This document shows positions 1 to 6,571 of a DNA stretch of 18,733 bases, in pieces; within the stretch, counting starts at the first letter, position 1; the number at the start of each line of letters is the position of its first letter. Source of the stretch: JBFXDW01 sp050180745 (lineage in GTDB: Bacteria; Pseudomonadota; Alphaproteobacteria; UBA9219); the NCBI GenBank assembly GCA_050180745.1, contig JBFXDW010000033.1:1-18733 (forward strand), in the 5' to 3' direction. The notes under the pieces were generated by a model that did no database searches, was not told the origin of the DNA, and saw only the letters and a list, made by a program, of their open reading frames with translations. Position numbers and translations under genes: made by a program.

Positions 1-1
1 A

Positions 2-448
2 GATCGAGTTCTATATTGTGCATCTACAGTTAGTGACGCTTGTGTGCGCGCTTGTTTAGAATATATTCCTTCTGAGAAGTTGTTTGGAACGCTGGTTGAG
101 AAAACTTTGTTTAGGGTTGCTTCACAGCGTCTTTGTCAGAAGATGTTGCCTTACAATATGTCTTTGATTGGAACGGGATCTTCGCTTTCTTCTGAAGATG
201 GGGTGAAGGCTTCTCAAGAAAAAGCGGCGGAGAGAAATTTACAGGTTGCTTTGCGTATTAATCCTTTATTTGCACGACAAATCCAAGATGGGTTTTCAGA
301 GAAACAAAAGAGTGCCGCACCGGATTTGATGAAAGATGTTGAACTCGTTTTGTCTAGAAAACTGCTCAATCCTGAGGTGCCTGTGCAAGCTTTATTGGAT
401 TATCGTCGGAGCCTGTTTTGGGAGCGACTTACAAATTCATATTGCTAG
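2..448 (+). CDS. Unrecognised protein, 3' end only (5' truncated by window edge)
   Basis: The frame is open from base 2 to a TAG at 446-448, so this is the C-terminal part (about 148 residues) of a longer gene; the GTG at 44 is probably internal. The visible protein is mostly helical in appearance, with no signal peptide or membrane segment and no motif I recognise. It contains a Cys-containing stretch near the start (SDACVRACLEY) and ends LFWERLTNSYC. I cannot assign a function. It converges on epmA, and the last four bases, CTAG, supply the stop codons of both genes on opposite strands. Coding status is supported by the long open frame reaching the window edge and by the exact tail-to-tail fit with epmA. 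Confidence 0.6.
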   Translation, partial: DRVLYCASTVSDACVRACLEYIPSEKLFGTLVEKTLFRVASQRLCQKMLPYNMSLIGTGSSLSSEDGVKASQEKAAERNLQVALRINPLFARQIQDGFSEKQKSAAPDLMKDVELVLSRKLLNPEVPVQALLDYRRSLFWERLTNSYC

Positions 449-1503
449 GAATCTTTTTCGTCATCTGTACAAACAGGCATCCATAAGACTTCCTCGATAT
501 TTTCTGTGCTGCAGCAGAGCATAATCAGACGGTCTATACCAAGCGCAATTCCTGTTGATGAAGGCATGCCGTGTTCTAGTGCTTTGATGAAATCCATGTC
601 GATCGGATAGCGCTCGCCATGTAAAGATTCTTTCAAATCCATATCATGCTGAAAGCGGGCGAGCTGTTCCCTTGGATCGGTCAGCTCGTAAAACGCGTTG
701 GCAAGCTCCAGATTACATATATAAAGCTCGAAACGCTGTGCAAGGCGCGGATCATCCTGATTAGCTTTAGACAGCGCTGCCATGCTGATAGGATAATCAC
801 GTAGAAAAGTGGGGCGGCCTTTGCCTAAGTGAGGCTCTATCTTTGCGTCCATAATGCGGAAGAATAAATCATCCCAGCTGTCGCCTGCATCATGGCGGAT
901 ATCAAGATGCGCCATAGCGCTCCGTAACAGCTCCGCATCTGGAGCATGTGGATTAGGGGCTGTTGCGAGAATGTCTATGTCGGCATAGCGGGCAAAGGCA
1001 TCCGGTATTTTTAAAATTTCCCATGAAGCAAAGGGATCGCAAGAGATGCCGTTGGCATAGAATTCTTTGATGCCTACTTCTTTTGCGGCGGCGCGGGTAA
1101 GGGCTGTGCAATCCTCCATCAGCGCTTCAAGGGTTTCGTGTGCGCGATACCATTCCATCATAGAAAATTCAGGATGGTGGCGGCTAGAGCGTTCTCCATT
1201 GCGAAAGACATGGGCGATTTGGAATATTTTTTCTTCGCCTGCAACCAGCAGCTTTTTCATGGCGAATTCAGGACTGGTGTGCAGATAAAGAGTCTGATCT
1301 GCTCCGCCATGATAGTCTCGTAAGGCCGTTTGAAAGGCTTGAAGATGAACCTCATTCCCCGGCGACATCTGAAGGCAGGGTGTATCGACCTCGTTAAAGC
1401 CTTGCGCTTCAAAATAGCGCCGGACCGTACGAATGATCTGTTGACGCTTGATGAGGTTAGGCCGTCTCTTTTGATATTTATCCGGCCGCCAAGGGGGAGT
1501 CAT
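445..1503 (-). CDS. epmA: EF-P lysine lysyltransferase EpmA (PoxA/GenX/YjeA family)
   Basis: EpmA is a truncated lysyl-tRNA synthetase paralogue that attaches a lysyl group to elongation factor P instead of tRNA, which helps ribosomes through proline stretches. The 352-residue protein is only a class II catalytic core with no N-terminal anticodon-binding domain, the usual EpmA architecture. Motif 2 is near residues 97-117 (VFRNGERSSRHHPEFSMMEW), the substrate-pocket segment ELANAFYELTD is near 266-276, and motif 3 is near 316-327 (STGIALGIDRLI). The ATG lies 4 bases after the purF stop, so it is the last gene of a cvpA-purF-epmA operon. No efp or epmB is in the window. A true lysS is unlikely because the OB-fold domain is missing. 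Confidence 0.95.
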   Translation of the reverse strand: MTPPWRPDKYQKRRPNLIKRQQIIRTVRRYFEAQGFNEVDTPCLQMSPGNEVHLQAFQTALRDYHGGADQTLYLHTSPEFAMKKLLVAGEEKIFQIAHVFRNGERSSRHHPEFSMMEWYRAHETLEALMEDCTALTRAAAKEVGIKEFYANGISCDPFASWEILKIPDAFARYADIDILATAPNPHAPDAELLRSAMAHLDIRHDAGDSWDDLFFRIMDAKIEPHLGKGRPTFLRDYPISMAALSKANQDDPRLAQRFELYICNLELANAFYELTDPREQLARFQHDMDLKESLHGERYPIDMDFIKALEHGMPSSTGIALGIDRLIMLCCSTENIEEVLWMPVCTDDEKDS

Positions 1504-1507
1504 TTAT

Positions 1508-2959
1508 CTATTCACACTTTTCCAGATGAGACAGCTCATTCTTGCAGTTGTTGTCGGTGAAGTCGGTGAGACGGATAGGGTAGTCCCCTGTAAAGCATGC
1601 ATCGCAGTATTGGGGGGCATTGTTATTTCGTCCTGCTTGGCCCAATGCCCGATAAAGCCCATCTGTTGAGATGTAAGCGAGTGAATCAACGCCGATGAAT
1701 TTAGAAATCTCTTCAACCGAATGAGAATGCGCCAAAAGTTGTTCTGACTCTGGAGTGTCGATTCCATAGAAACAGCTATGATTAATCGGCGGGCTGGAAA
1801 TGCGCATATGGACTTCCTTGGCTCCCGCTGCCCGCATCATTTCGACGATCTTAACCGAAGTCGTTCCCCGCACAATTGAATCATCAAGCAAGACTATTCT
1901 CTTGCCTTTGATAAATTCACGGTTAGCATTATGCTTCAACTTCACGCCGATGTGGCGGATTTTGTCCGTAGGCTCGATAAAGGTTCGCCCGATATAGTGG
2001 TTACGAATAATACCCATTTCATAGGGAAGGCCGCTCTCTTGCGCATAGCCTATGGCTGCGGGAACGCCGGAATCTGGTACCGGCACGACCATATCAGCTT
2101 CGACAGGCGATTCTTTTGCAAGTTCTTTCCCAATGTTCTTACGCGCTTCATAAACAGAATAGTTGTTAAGGAATGAATCAGGTCGCGCAAAATAGATATA
2201 TTCAAAAATGCAAAAACGGGATGAGGTCGTTTCAAAAGGTTTGTAGCTCTTGATCTCACCATTGACGATTGTAACAATTTCTCCAGGCTCTACATCGCGG
2301 ACAAAGGTTGCATCAATGATGTCCAGTGCGCAGGTTTCACTCGTCAGGACATAAGAATCCCCGAGCTTACCAATCACAAGTGGACGCACACCATCAGGAT
2401 CGCGTGCGCCGATGAGCATATCTTTGGCTATACCCACCAAAGAATAAGCTCCTGTGATTTGTTGTAATGCGTCGATGAAACGATCAATGAGATTGCCCGC
2501 TTTTGATGCGGCGACCAAATGGATGATGACTTCGGTATCCGTTGTTGAATGGAAGATCGCGCCTTTTTTGACGAGCTCCTTCCGTAGTTTATAAGCGTTT
2601 GTCAAATTGCCGTTATGGGCAACGCCAAAGCCGCCAAAATCAAAATCAGCGAAGAAGGGTTGGACGTTCCTCAGCGAGGTTTCTCCGGTTGTGGCATAGC
2701 GCACATGGCCGATTGCAGCACACCCTTTGAGCTGTGCAATGGTGTTCTCGCTGCCAAAATTAGCGCCGACATGGCCAAGGGCGTGTTTCGAGTGAAAATG
2801 GGTACCATCAAAGCTTACAAGTCCAACGGCTTCTTGCCCCCGATGTTGGAGAGCGTGAAGCCCGAGCGCTGTCATGGCTGTAGCCGAGTCATTATCAATA
2901 ATGCCAAAAACGCCGCATTCTTCATGGAGCGTGTCGTCTTCTGAAAATAGATGTTTCAT
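1508..2959 (-). CDS. purF: Amidophosphoribosyltransferase PurF, Fe-S type with propeptide
   Basis: PurF catalyses the first committed step of purine synthesis: PRPP plus glutamine gives 5-phosphoribosylamine. The N-terminal Ntn glutaminase domain starts at Cys15 (HEECGVFGI), so a 14-residue propeptide must be removed to expose the nucleophile. The phosphoribosyltransferase domain carries the PRPP loop at about 355-367 (IVLLDDSIVRGTT). Four cysteines, Cys250 (RFCIFEY), Cys396 (SCFYGID) and Cys452/Cys455 (YCDAC), match the four ligands of the [4Fe-4S] cluster in the Bacillus-type enzyme, unlike the cluster-free E. coli form. The 483-residue length is normal. The start ATG overlaps the cvpA stop as ATGA, which implies translational coupling. 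Confidence 0.98.
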   Translation of the reverse strand: MKHLFSEDDTLHEECGVFGIIDNDSATAMTALGLHALQHRGQEAVGLVSFDGTHFHSKHALGHVGANFGSENTIAQLKGCAAIGHVRYATTGETSLRNVQPFFADFDFGGFGVAHNGNLTNAYKLRKELVKKGAIFHSTTDTEVIIHLVAASKAGNLIDRFIDALQQITGAYSLVGIAKDMLIGARDPDGVRPLVIGKLGDSYVLTSETCALDIIDATFVRDVEPGEIVTIVNGEIKSYKPFETTSSRFCIFEYIYFARPDSFLNNYSVYEARKNIGKELAKESPVEADMVVPVPDSGVPAAIGYAQESGLPYEMGIIRNHYIGRTFIEPTDKIRHIGVKLKHNANREFIKGKRIVLLDDSIVRGTTSVKIVEMMRAAGAKEVHMRISSPPINHSCFYGIDTPESEQLLAHSHSVEEISKFIGVDSLAYISTDGLYRALGQAGRNNNAPQYCDACFTGDYPIRLTDFTDNNCKNELSHLEKCE

Positions 2960-3654
2960 TCTGTTTCATTCCTGTCGATAAGGTCATCCATAGTATCGCG
3001 AGCGTCATCTTCATAAGAGGAGGGCTCTTTTGTTTCTTCATCATCAGTATAATTTTTAGGTGATGGCGTTGAAAAATCTTCAAGACGACGTGCGGCTTCA
3101 ATCGCTTTTTCTGCGGCTTCGCGGCTTTTTTCTATCGTTTCATCTTTTGCAGCTTCGGCATCTTCGGGTACAAAGGCTTTAATCAGGTTAACCCCATAAA
3201 TGAGGGCCGGTTTTGTTTTGGCTTCAGCCAGCCATGTGGGTTGATCGTCTTCTTGCTCTTCAGGCCAGATGAATGTGATCCCAAGAAAGATCAAACAAAC
3301 GATCAAGAACCCTCTCACAAGGCCGAATACGAACCCCAAGGAGCGATCTATCGAGCTTAATCCTGGCGATTGAACAGAGTTGTTGAGGTAATCGCCAAGG
3401 GGTACGAGGATAATCACGGCTAGAGAGAAGAGCCCGAGACCCGTTGCGGCATCGGCGATCATCTCATTTTCAATGTGATTCATCATAAAGGGTTTAGCGA
3501 AGGGATAAAACGCAAAGGCGAAGAGGGATGCTAGAATCCATGTTCCAAGAGCGGTTATTTCTTTAACCAAGCCACGTCGAAAAGCAAAAATGCCGCTGGC
3601 GACAAGGATTAAGGCGACGAAAACATCAAAGGCGTTGAATTGGGATGATTCCAT
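2956..3654 (-). CDS. cvpA: CvpA family inner-membrane protein
   Basis: This belongs to the CvpA (colicin V production) family of inner-membrane proteins, commonly encoded just before purF, as here. Four hydrophobic segments are visible, at roughly residues 7-24, 32-54, 63-86 and 103-127. A long hydrophilic, strongly charged tail follows (about 130-232) with helical Glu/Lys/Ala-rich sequence (KDETIEKSREAAEKAIEA) and an acidic end. The length of 232 is longer than E. coli CvpA (about 160), and the excess is this tail, a pattern seen in alphaproteobacterial members. The exact biochemical role of CvpA is not settled, though links to envelope homeostasis and biofilm have been reported. The stop overlaps the purF start by 4 bases, and an AAGGGG Shine-Dalgarno-like sequence lies upstream of the ATG. 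Confidence 0.93.
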   Translation of the reverse strand: MESSQFNAFDVFVALILVASGIFAFRRGLVKEITALGTWILASLFAFAFYPFAKPFMMNHIENEMIADAATGLGLFSLAVIILVPLGDYLNNSVQSPGLSSIDRSLGFVFGLVRGFLIVCLIFLGITFIWPEEQEDDQPTWLAEAKTKPALIYGVNLIKAFVPEDAEAAKDETIEKSREAAEKAIEAARRLEDFSTPSPKNYTDDEETKEPSSYEDDARDTMDDLIDRNETE

Positions 3655-3750
3655 GGGAGGGGCCCCTTTTTGTTCAGAGTTGGTAGAGGTTTACCAGAAA
3701 ATTCTATGAAAGTAAGGGGGAAATTGTTCTTCTAACACCTCTATTTTTTC

Positions 3751-5538
3751 CTACCGTTTGTTTGATTGCGCCCACCACAGAGAGACCATGTCAAATCCGT
3801 AAGGAGGGGTGATTTCTGGTTGGCCAAATTTATTCCAATAAGCCAAGCGATAGCCGCCAAGATACCAATGAGGTACAACATAATGGCCCCATAAAAGGAC
3901 GCGGTCTAGGGCATGACAGGCGGTGATGAGCTGTTTTCTGTCTTTAGCTTTTACAATTTTATCAATCAATGCATCAACAACAGGGCTTTTGATTCCGATC
4001 AGATTTTGAGAGCCTTGCCGATCAGCGCTTTGTGAACTCCAATAGTTATATTGTTCATTTCCAGGAGACAAAGATTGGCCAAAGACTTTGACGGTCATAT
4101 CAAAATTAAAATCATTCATCAGATTTTGATATTGCGCGGCATCTACGACACGGTATTGAGCTTTGATTCCAAGACGCTCAAGATTACGTAGGAAGGGGAG
4201 AGTCCAACGTTCAAACAAGGGCGAGTTGTCAACAATCGTAAAGGTGAGGGGATGGCCTTCTTTGTCGGTGAGTGTGCCACTCTTTAAATGCCAACCAGCT
4301 TGCTCAAGGAGCTCTATGGCGCGGCGTAAATTCTGCCGAAGGTTGCCTGAGCCATCTGTTTTTGGGGGCTCATAAACCTTTTCAAAAACTTCCTTAGGGA
4401 GCTGGTCCTTGAAGGGCGCCAATAAAGTGAGCTCGTCTCTGTCGGGCAATTCTGTTGCGGCGAGGTCTGAATTTGCAAAATAACTTGAGGTGCGCTTATA
4501 GGCATCAAAGGCAATATTTTTATTGCCCCACTCAAAATCAAAAGCCAGCGTTATGGCCTCTCTTACACGTGGGTCCTGAAACACCGAGCGGCGCAGGTTA
4601 AAGACAAACCCTTGCATGCCTGCGGGAAGTTTATTGTCAACGAGTTTGCGGACAATTTCACCTTTTTGAACAGCTGGAGTGTCATACGAAGTCGCCCAGT
4701 ATTTGGCTGTGTTTTCTGATCTGAAATCATAACGTCCTGCCAAAAAGGCTTCGATCATAACGGTGCTGTCGCGATAGTAATCATAAACAATCTCATCGAA
4801 ATTATAGCGTCCCTTATTAATTGGAAGATCCTTGCCCCACCAATTCGGATCGCGTTTATAGGTAATGGATCGACCGGGAACGAAGGTGTCTATTTTATAG
4901 GGTCCGCTGCCAAGGGGCGGGGTCAGCGTCGTTGCGGCGAAATCTTTATCCTTGAAATAGTGCTGGGGCAAAATCGGCATTTGCCCCATGATGAGAGGTA
5001 GCTCTGTATTCCCAGCTTGTTTGAAAACGAAGGTGACTTTATGGATGTCGTTTTTCTCAACCCGCGCGACATCTTTATAATAGCTCCGATAAAAGGGGTG
5101 CCCTTTTTCGCGTAAAGTTTTAAATGAGAAAACAACGTCATCTGCCGTAATCGGCTTATTATCCTGAAAGCGGGCATTCTCCCGCAGCACGTAAGTCACG
5201 CGACTTTTGTCACTGGCTACATCGGCGCTTTTGGCAATTAATCCATATTGACTGAAGGGCTCGTCAAGCGTGCTCTCCATCAGTGTCTCAAAGATCATCC
5301 CTGTTCCTGCGGCGGCTACGCCTTTGAGGATAAAGGGGTTGAGATTGTCAAAGGTTCCTTGCGCGGCCAGCCGTACTGTTCCACCTTTGAGCGCATTAGG
5401 ATCAGCATAATCGAGATGTGTGAAATTGCTTTTGTATTTTGGATGGCCATGTAAAGCCAACCCATGTTGAGGAGAAGCAAGCACAGATGAAGAAAAAAGG
5501 AAGAGAAAAGCCAAGCAACAGTAAAAACGAGTGCGCAT
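3751..5538 (-). CDS. yejA: Periplasmic peptide-binding protein, YejA-like (family 5 solute-binding)
   Basis: This is a family 5 extracellular solute-binding protein of the YejA type, which delivers oligopeptides (microcin C-like peptides in E. coli) to an ABC importer. I start it at the ATG at 5538 (595 residues), not at the longer frame to 5670. This ATG has a good AAGGGAGAA ribosome site and begins a clear signal peptide (MRTRFYCCLAFLFLFSSSVLA, cleaved before SPQHG); the longer frame would bury it and overlap the SapC gene. The mature protein opens with HGLALHG and LDYADPNALKGG, followed by the typical DPRVREAITLAFDFEW segment in the middle and GHYVVPHWYLGGYR near the end. It follows the SapC-family gene by 26 bases, probably in one transcript. 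No permease or ATPase genes (yejBEF) are adjacent. Confidence 0.93.
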   Translation of the reverse strand: MRTRFYCCLAFLFLFSSSVLASPQHGLALHGHPKYKSNFTHLDYADPNALKGGTVRLAAQGTFDNLNPFILKGVAAAGTGMIFETLMESTLDEPFSQYGLIAKSADVASDKSRVTYVLRENARFQDNKPITADDVVFSFKTLREKGHPFYRSYYKDVARVEKNDIHKVTFVFKQAGNTELPLIMGQMPILPQHYFKDKDFAATTLTPPLGSGPYKIDTFVPGRSITYKRDPNWWGKDLPINKGRYNFDEIVYDYYRDSTVMIEAFLAGRYDFRSENTAKYWATSYDTPAVQKGEIVRKLVDNKLPAGMQGFVFNLRRSVFQDPRVREAITLAFDFEWGNKNIAFDAYKRTSSYFANSDLAATELPDRDELTLLAPFKDQLPKEVFEKVYEPPKTDGSGNLRQNLRRAIELLEQAGWHLKSGTLTDKEGHPLTFTIVDNSPLFERWTLPFLRNLERLGIKAQYRVVDAAQYQNLMNDFNFDMTVKVFGQSLSPGNEQYNYWSSQSADRQGSQNLIGIKSPVVDALIDKIVKAKDRKQLITACHALDRVLLWGHYVVPHWYLGGYRLAYWNKFGQPEITPPYGFDMVSLWWAQSNKR

Positions 5539-5564
5539 TGGCTTTTCTCCCTTTCTATTTCCCA

Positions 5565-6323
5565 TTATTGCATATTTTCCCGCATGGTCTTTAAGGCAAC
5601 AAGGTTTTGCCAGCGATGTGTTGACAAAAGATGTGAGAAGATAAGACCAATCCATCCCTTGCGGCGCCATTCAAGATATGTTTTGTCTGGCAGAAGATCG
5701 AACTTCTTAGGGTCGATGATTTTAAAACCGGCTAGTTGGATTTTTGTCCCCGCAGGAAGATCAATCTCCGCATTATTTTCTTTCAGCAGATTATATTCTT
5801 TTAGGGCTGAGGCAAACTCATCCGTAGCTTCACCTTGTTGGCGAAGTTGAGCACAGAAATTCATCGCGCCTTGTGTAAAGGAGCTGGGCTTACCATCTTT
5901 GAATAATTCATATTCACCGGTGGTGCCGAGCATATCACTGGTCTCATCAATGCAGAGCACATATTGTTTTTGTTCTTCATCATCCATCAACAAGAACGGA
6001 TAGCGGCGCACATAAGCGGGGAGGTAGGTCCCTGGGAGCCATTGGTTGTTCAGATCAATAAAGAGGTTCGTGCTTTCCTCAAGCCCAACGACAACTGCCG
6101 GGACAGGGTTATCGCCAGGGGCGAATACGATTGGATAATTGGACGAAGCCAATGGAAATTCATCAATAAGAACAGGAATGGCGTTTGTTTTTGCGGCAAA
6201 TGAAAAATTTGTAGGTGATGAAACGCGAAGGCCAGCATCTTTTTCAATATCCAAAGGGCGGGATGTTTTATAGAACATCGGTAAATTCTGATCTTGATCA
6301 GGGGTGTTATTATCGTCTGACAT
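5565..6323 (-). CDS. SapC family protein
   Basis: The 252-residue protein matches the SapC family (PF07277), named after a Campylobacter fetus surface-layer secretion locus gene; its biochemical role is unknown in most bacteria. Typical family blocks are visible: NYPIVF at 62-67, VPAVVVGLEESTNLFID at about 74-90, and YLPAYVRRYPF at 100-110, followed by a C-terminal block with FKIIDPKKFDLLPD and a final LLSTHRWQNL segment. It has no signal peptide or transmembrane helix, so it is probably cytoplasmic. The ATG at 6323 is preceded by GGAG six bases upstream. It is the first gene of a likely two-gene unit with the yejA-like gene. Whether the two products cooperate cannot be told from the sequence. 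Confidence 0.9.
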   Translation of the reverse strand: MSDDNNTPDQDQNLPMFYKTSRPLDIEKDAGLRVSSPTNFSFAAKTNAIPVLIDEFPLASSNYPIVFAPGDNPVPAVVVGLEESTNLFIDLNNQWLPGTYLPAYVRRYPFLLMDDEEQKQYVLCIDETSDMLGTTGEYELFKDGKPSSFTQGAMNFCAQLRQQGEATDEFASALKEYNLLKENNAEIDLPAGTKIQLAGFKIIDPKKFDLLPDKTYLEWRRKGWIGLIFSHLLSTHRWQNLVALKTMRENMQ

Positions 6324-6407
6324 CAGTAACTCCGTAACGTTAAATAGACTTTTCTTGTTTGAGGGGTCTGGGCTTCTTTTGCAAGCTTTTTCTTAGAGTC
6401 CGTTCAT

Positions 6408-6521
6408 AATCTAGATTCCGACGTTGGCTTTTTGCCCGTTTTCTGCGGTTCGCTGCGCATCTACCCCAATCTACGCTTACGCTGCCTCCAATCTACGCTT
6501 ACGCTGCGATCCTCGAAAACG
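6408..6521. repeat. Repeat cluster between ftsK and the SapC gene: palindrome, 22-bp tandem copies, outer inverted repeat
   Basis: The 248-base gap between ftsK and the SapC gene holds structured, noncoding DNA. It has a 10-base perfect palindrome AATCTAGATT at 6408-6417. Two copies of CCAATCTACGCTTACGCTGC at 6466-6485 and 6488-6507 repeat with a 22-base period. An outer inverted pair CGTTTTC (6435-6441) / GAAAACG (6515-6521) brackets the tandem copies. A degenerate third relative (GGTTCGCTGCGCATCTACC) lies just before them. It probably belongs to a dispersed intergenic repeat family and could also form the ftsK 3' transcript end, but no clean U-run terminator is visible. Confidence 0.6.
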
Positions 6522-6571
6522 AACAAAAATTCTTAGCCGGAACAAGATTTTGAGCAGGCTCTTATATAATT

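Noticed and set aside
3188..3201. TTAA-N5-TTAA within cvpA as a possible CtrA box
   Set aside because: The spacer is 5 instead of 7 bases and it is inside a coding region.
3685..3747. TAGAGGT...ACCTCTA inverted pair between yejA and cvpA followed by T-rich DNA, considered as a terminator
   Set aside because: The loop is over 40 bases, and the T-run lies on the strand opposite to both genes' transcription.
5539..5670. N-terminal 44-residue extension of the YejA-like protein
   Set aside because: It would overlap the SapC gene and bury the signal peptide. The internal ATG at 5538 has a strong ribosome site.
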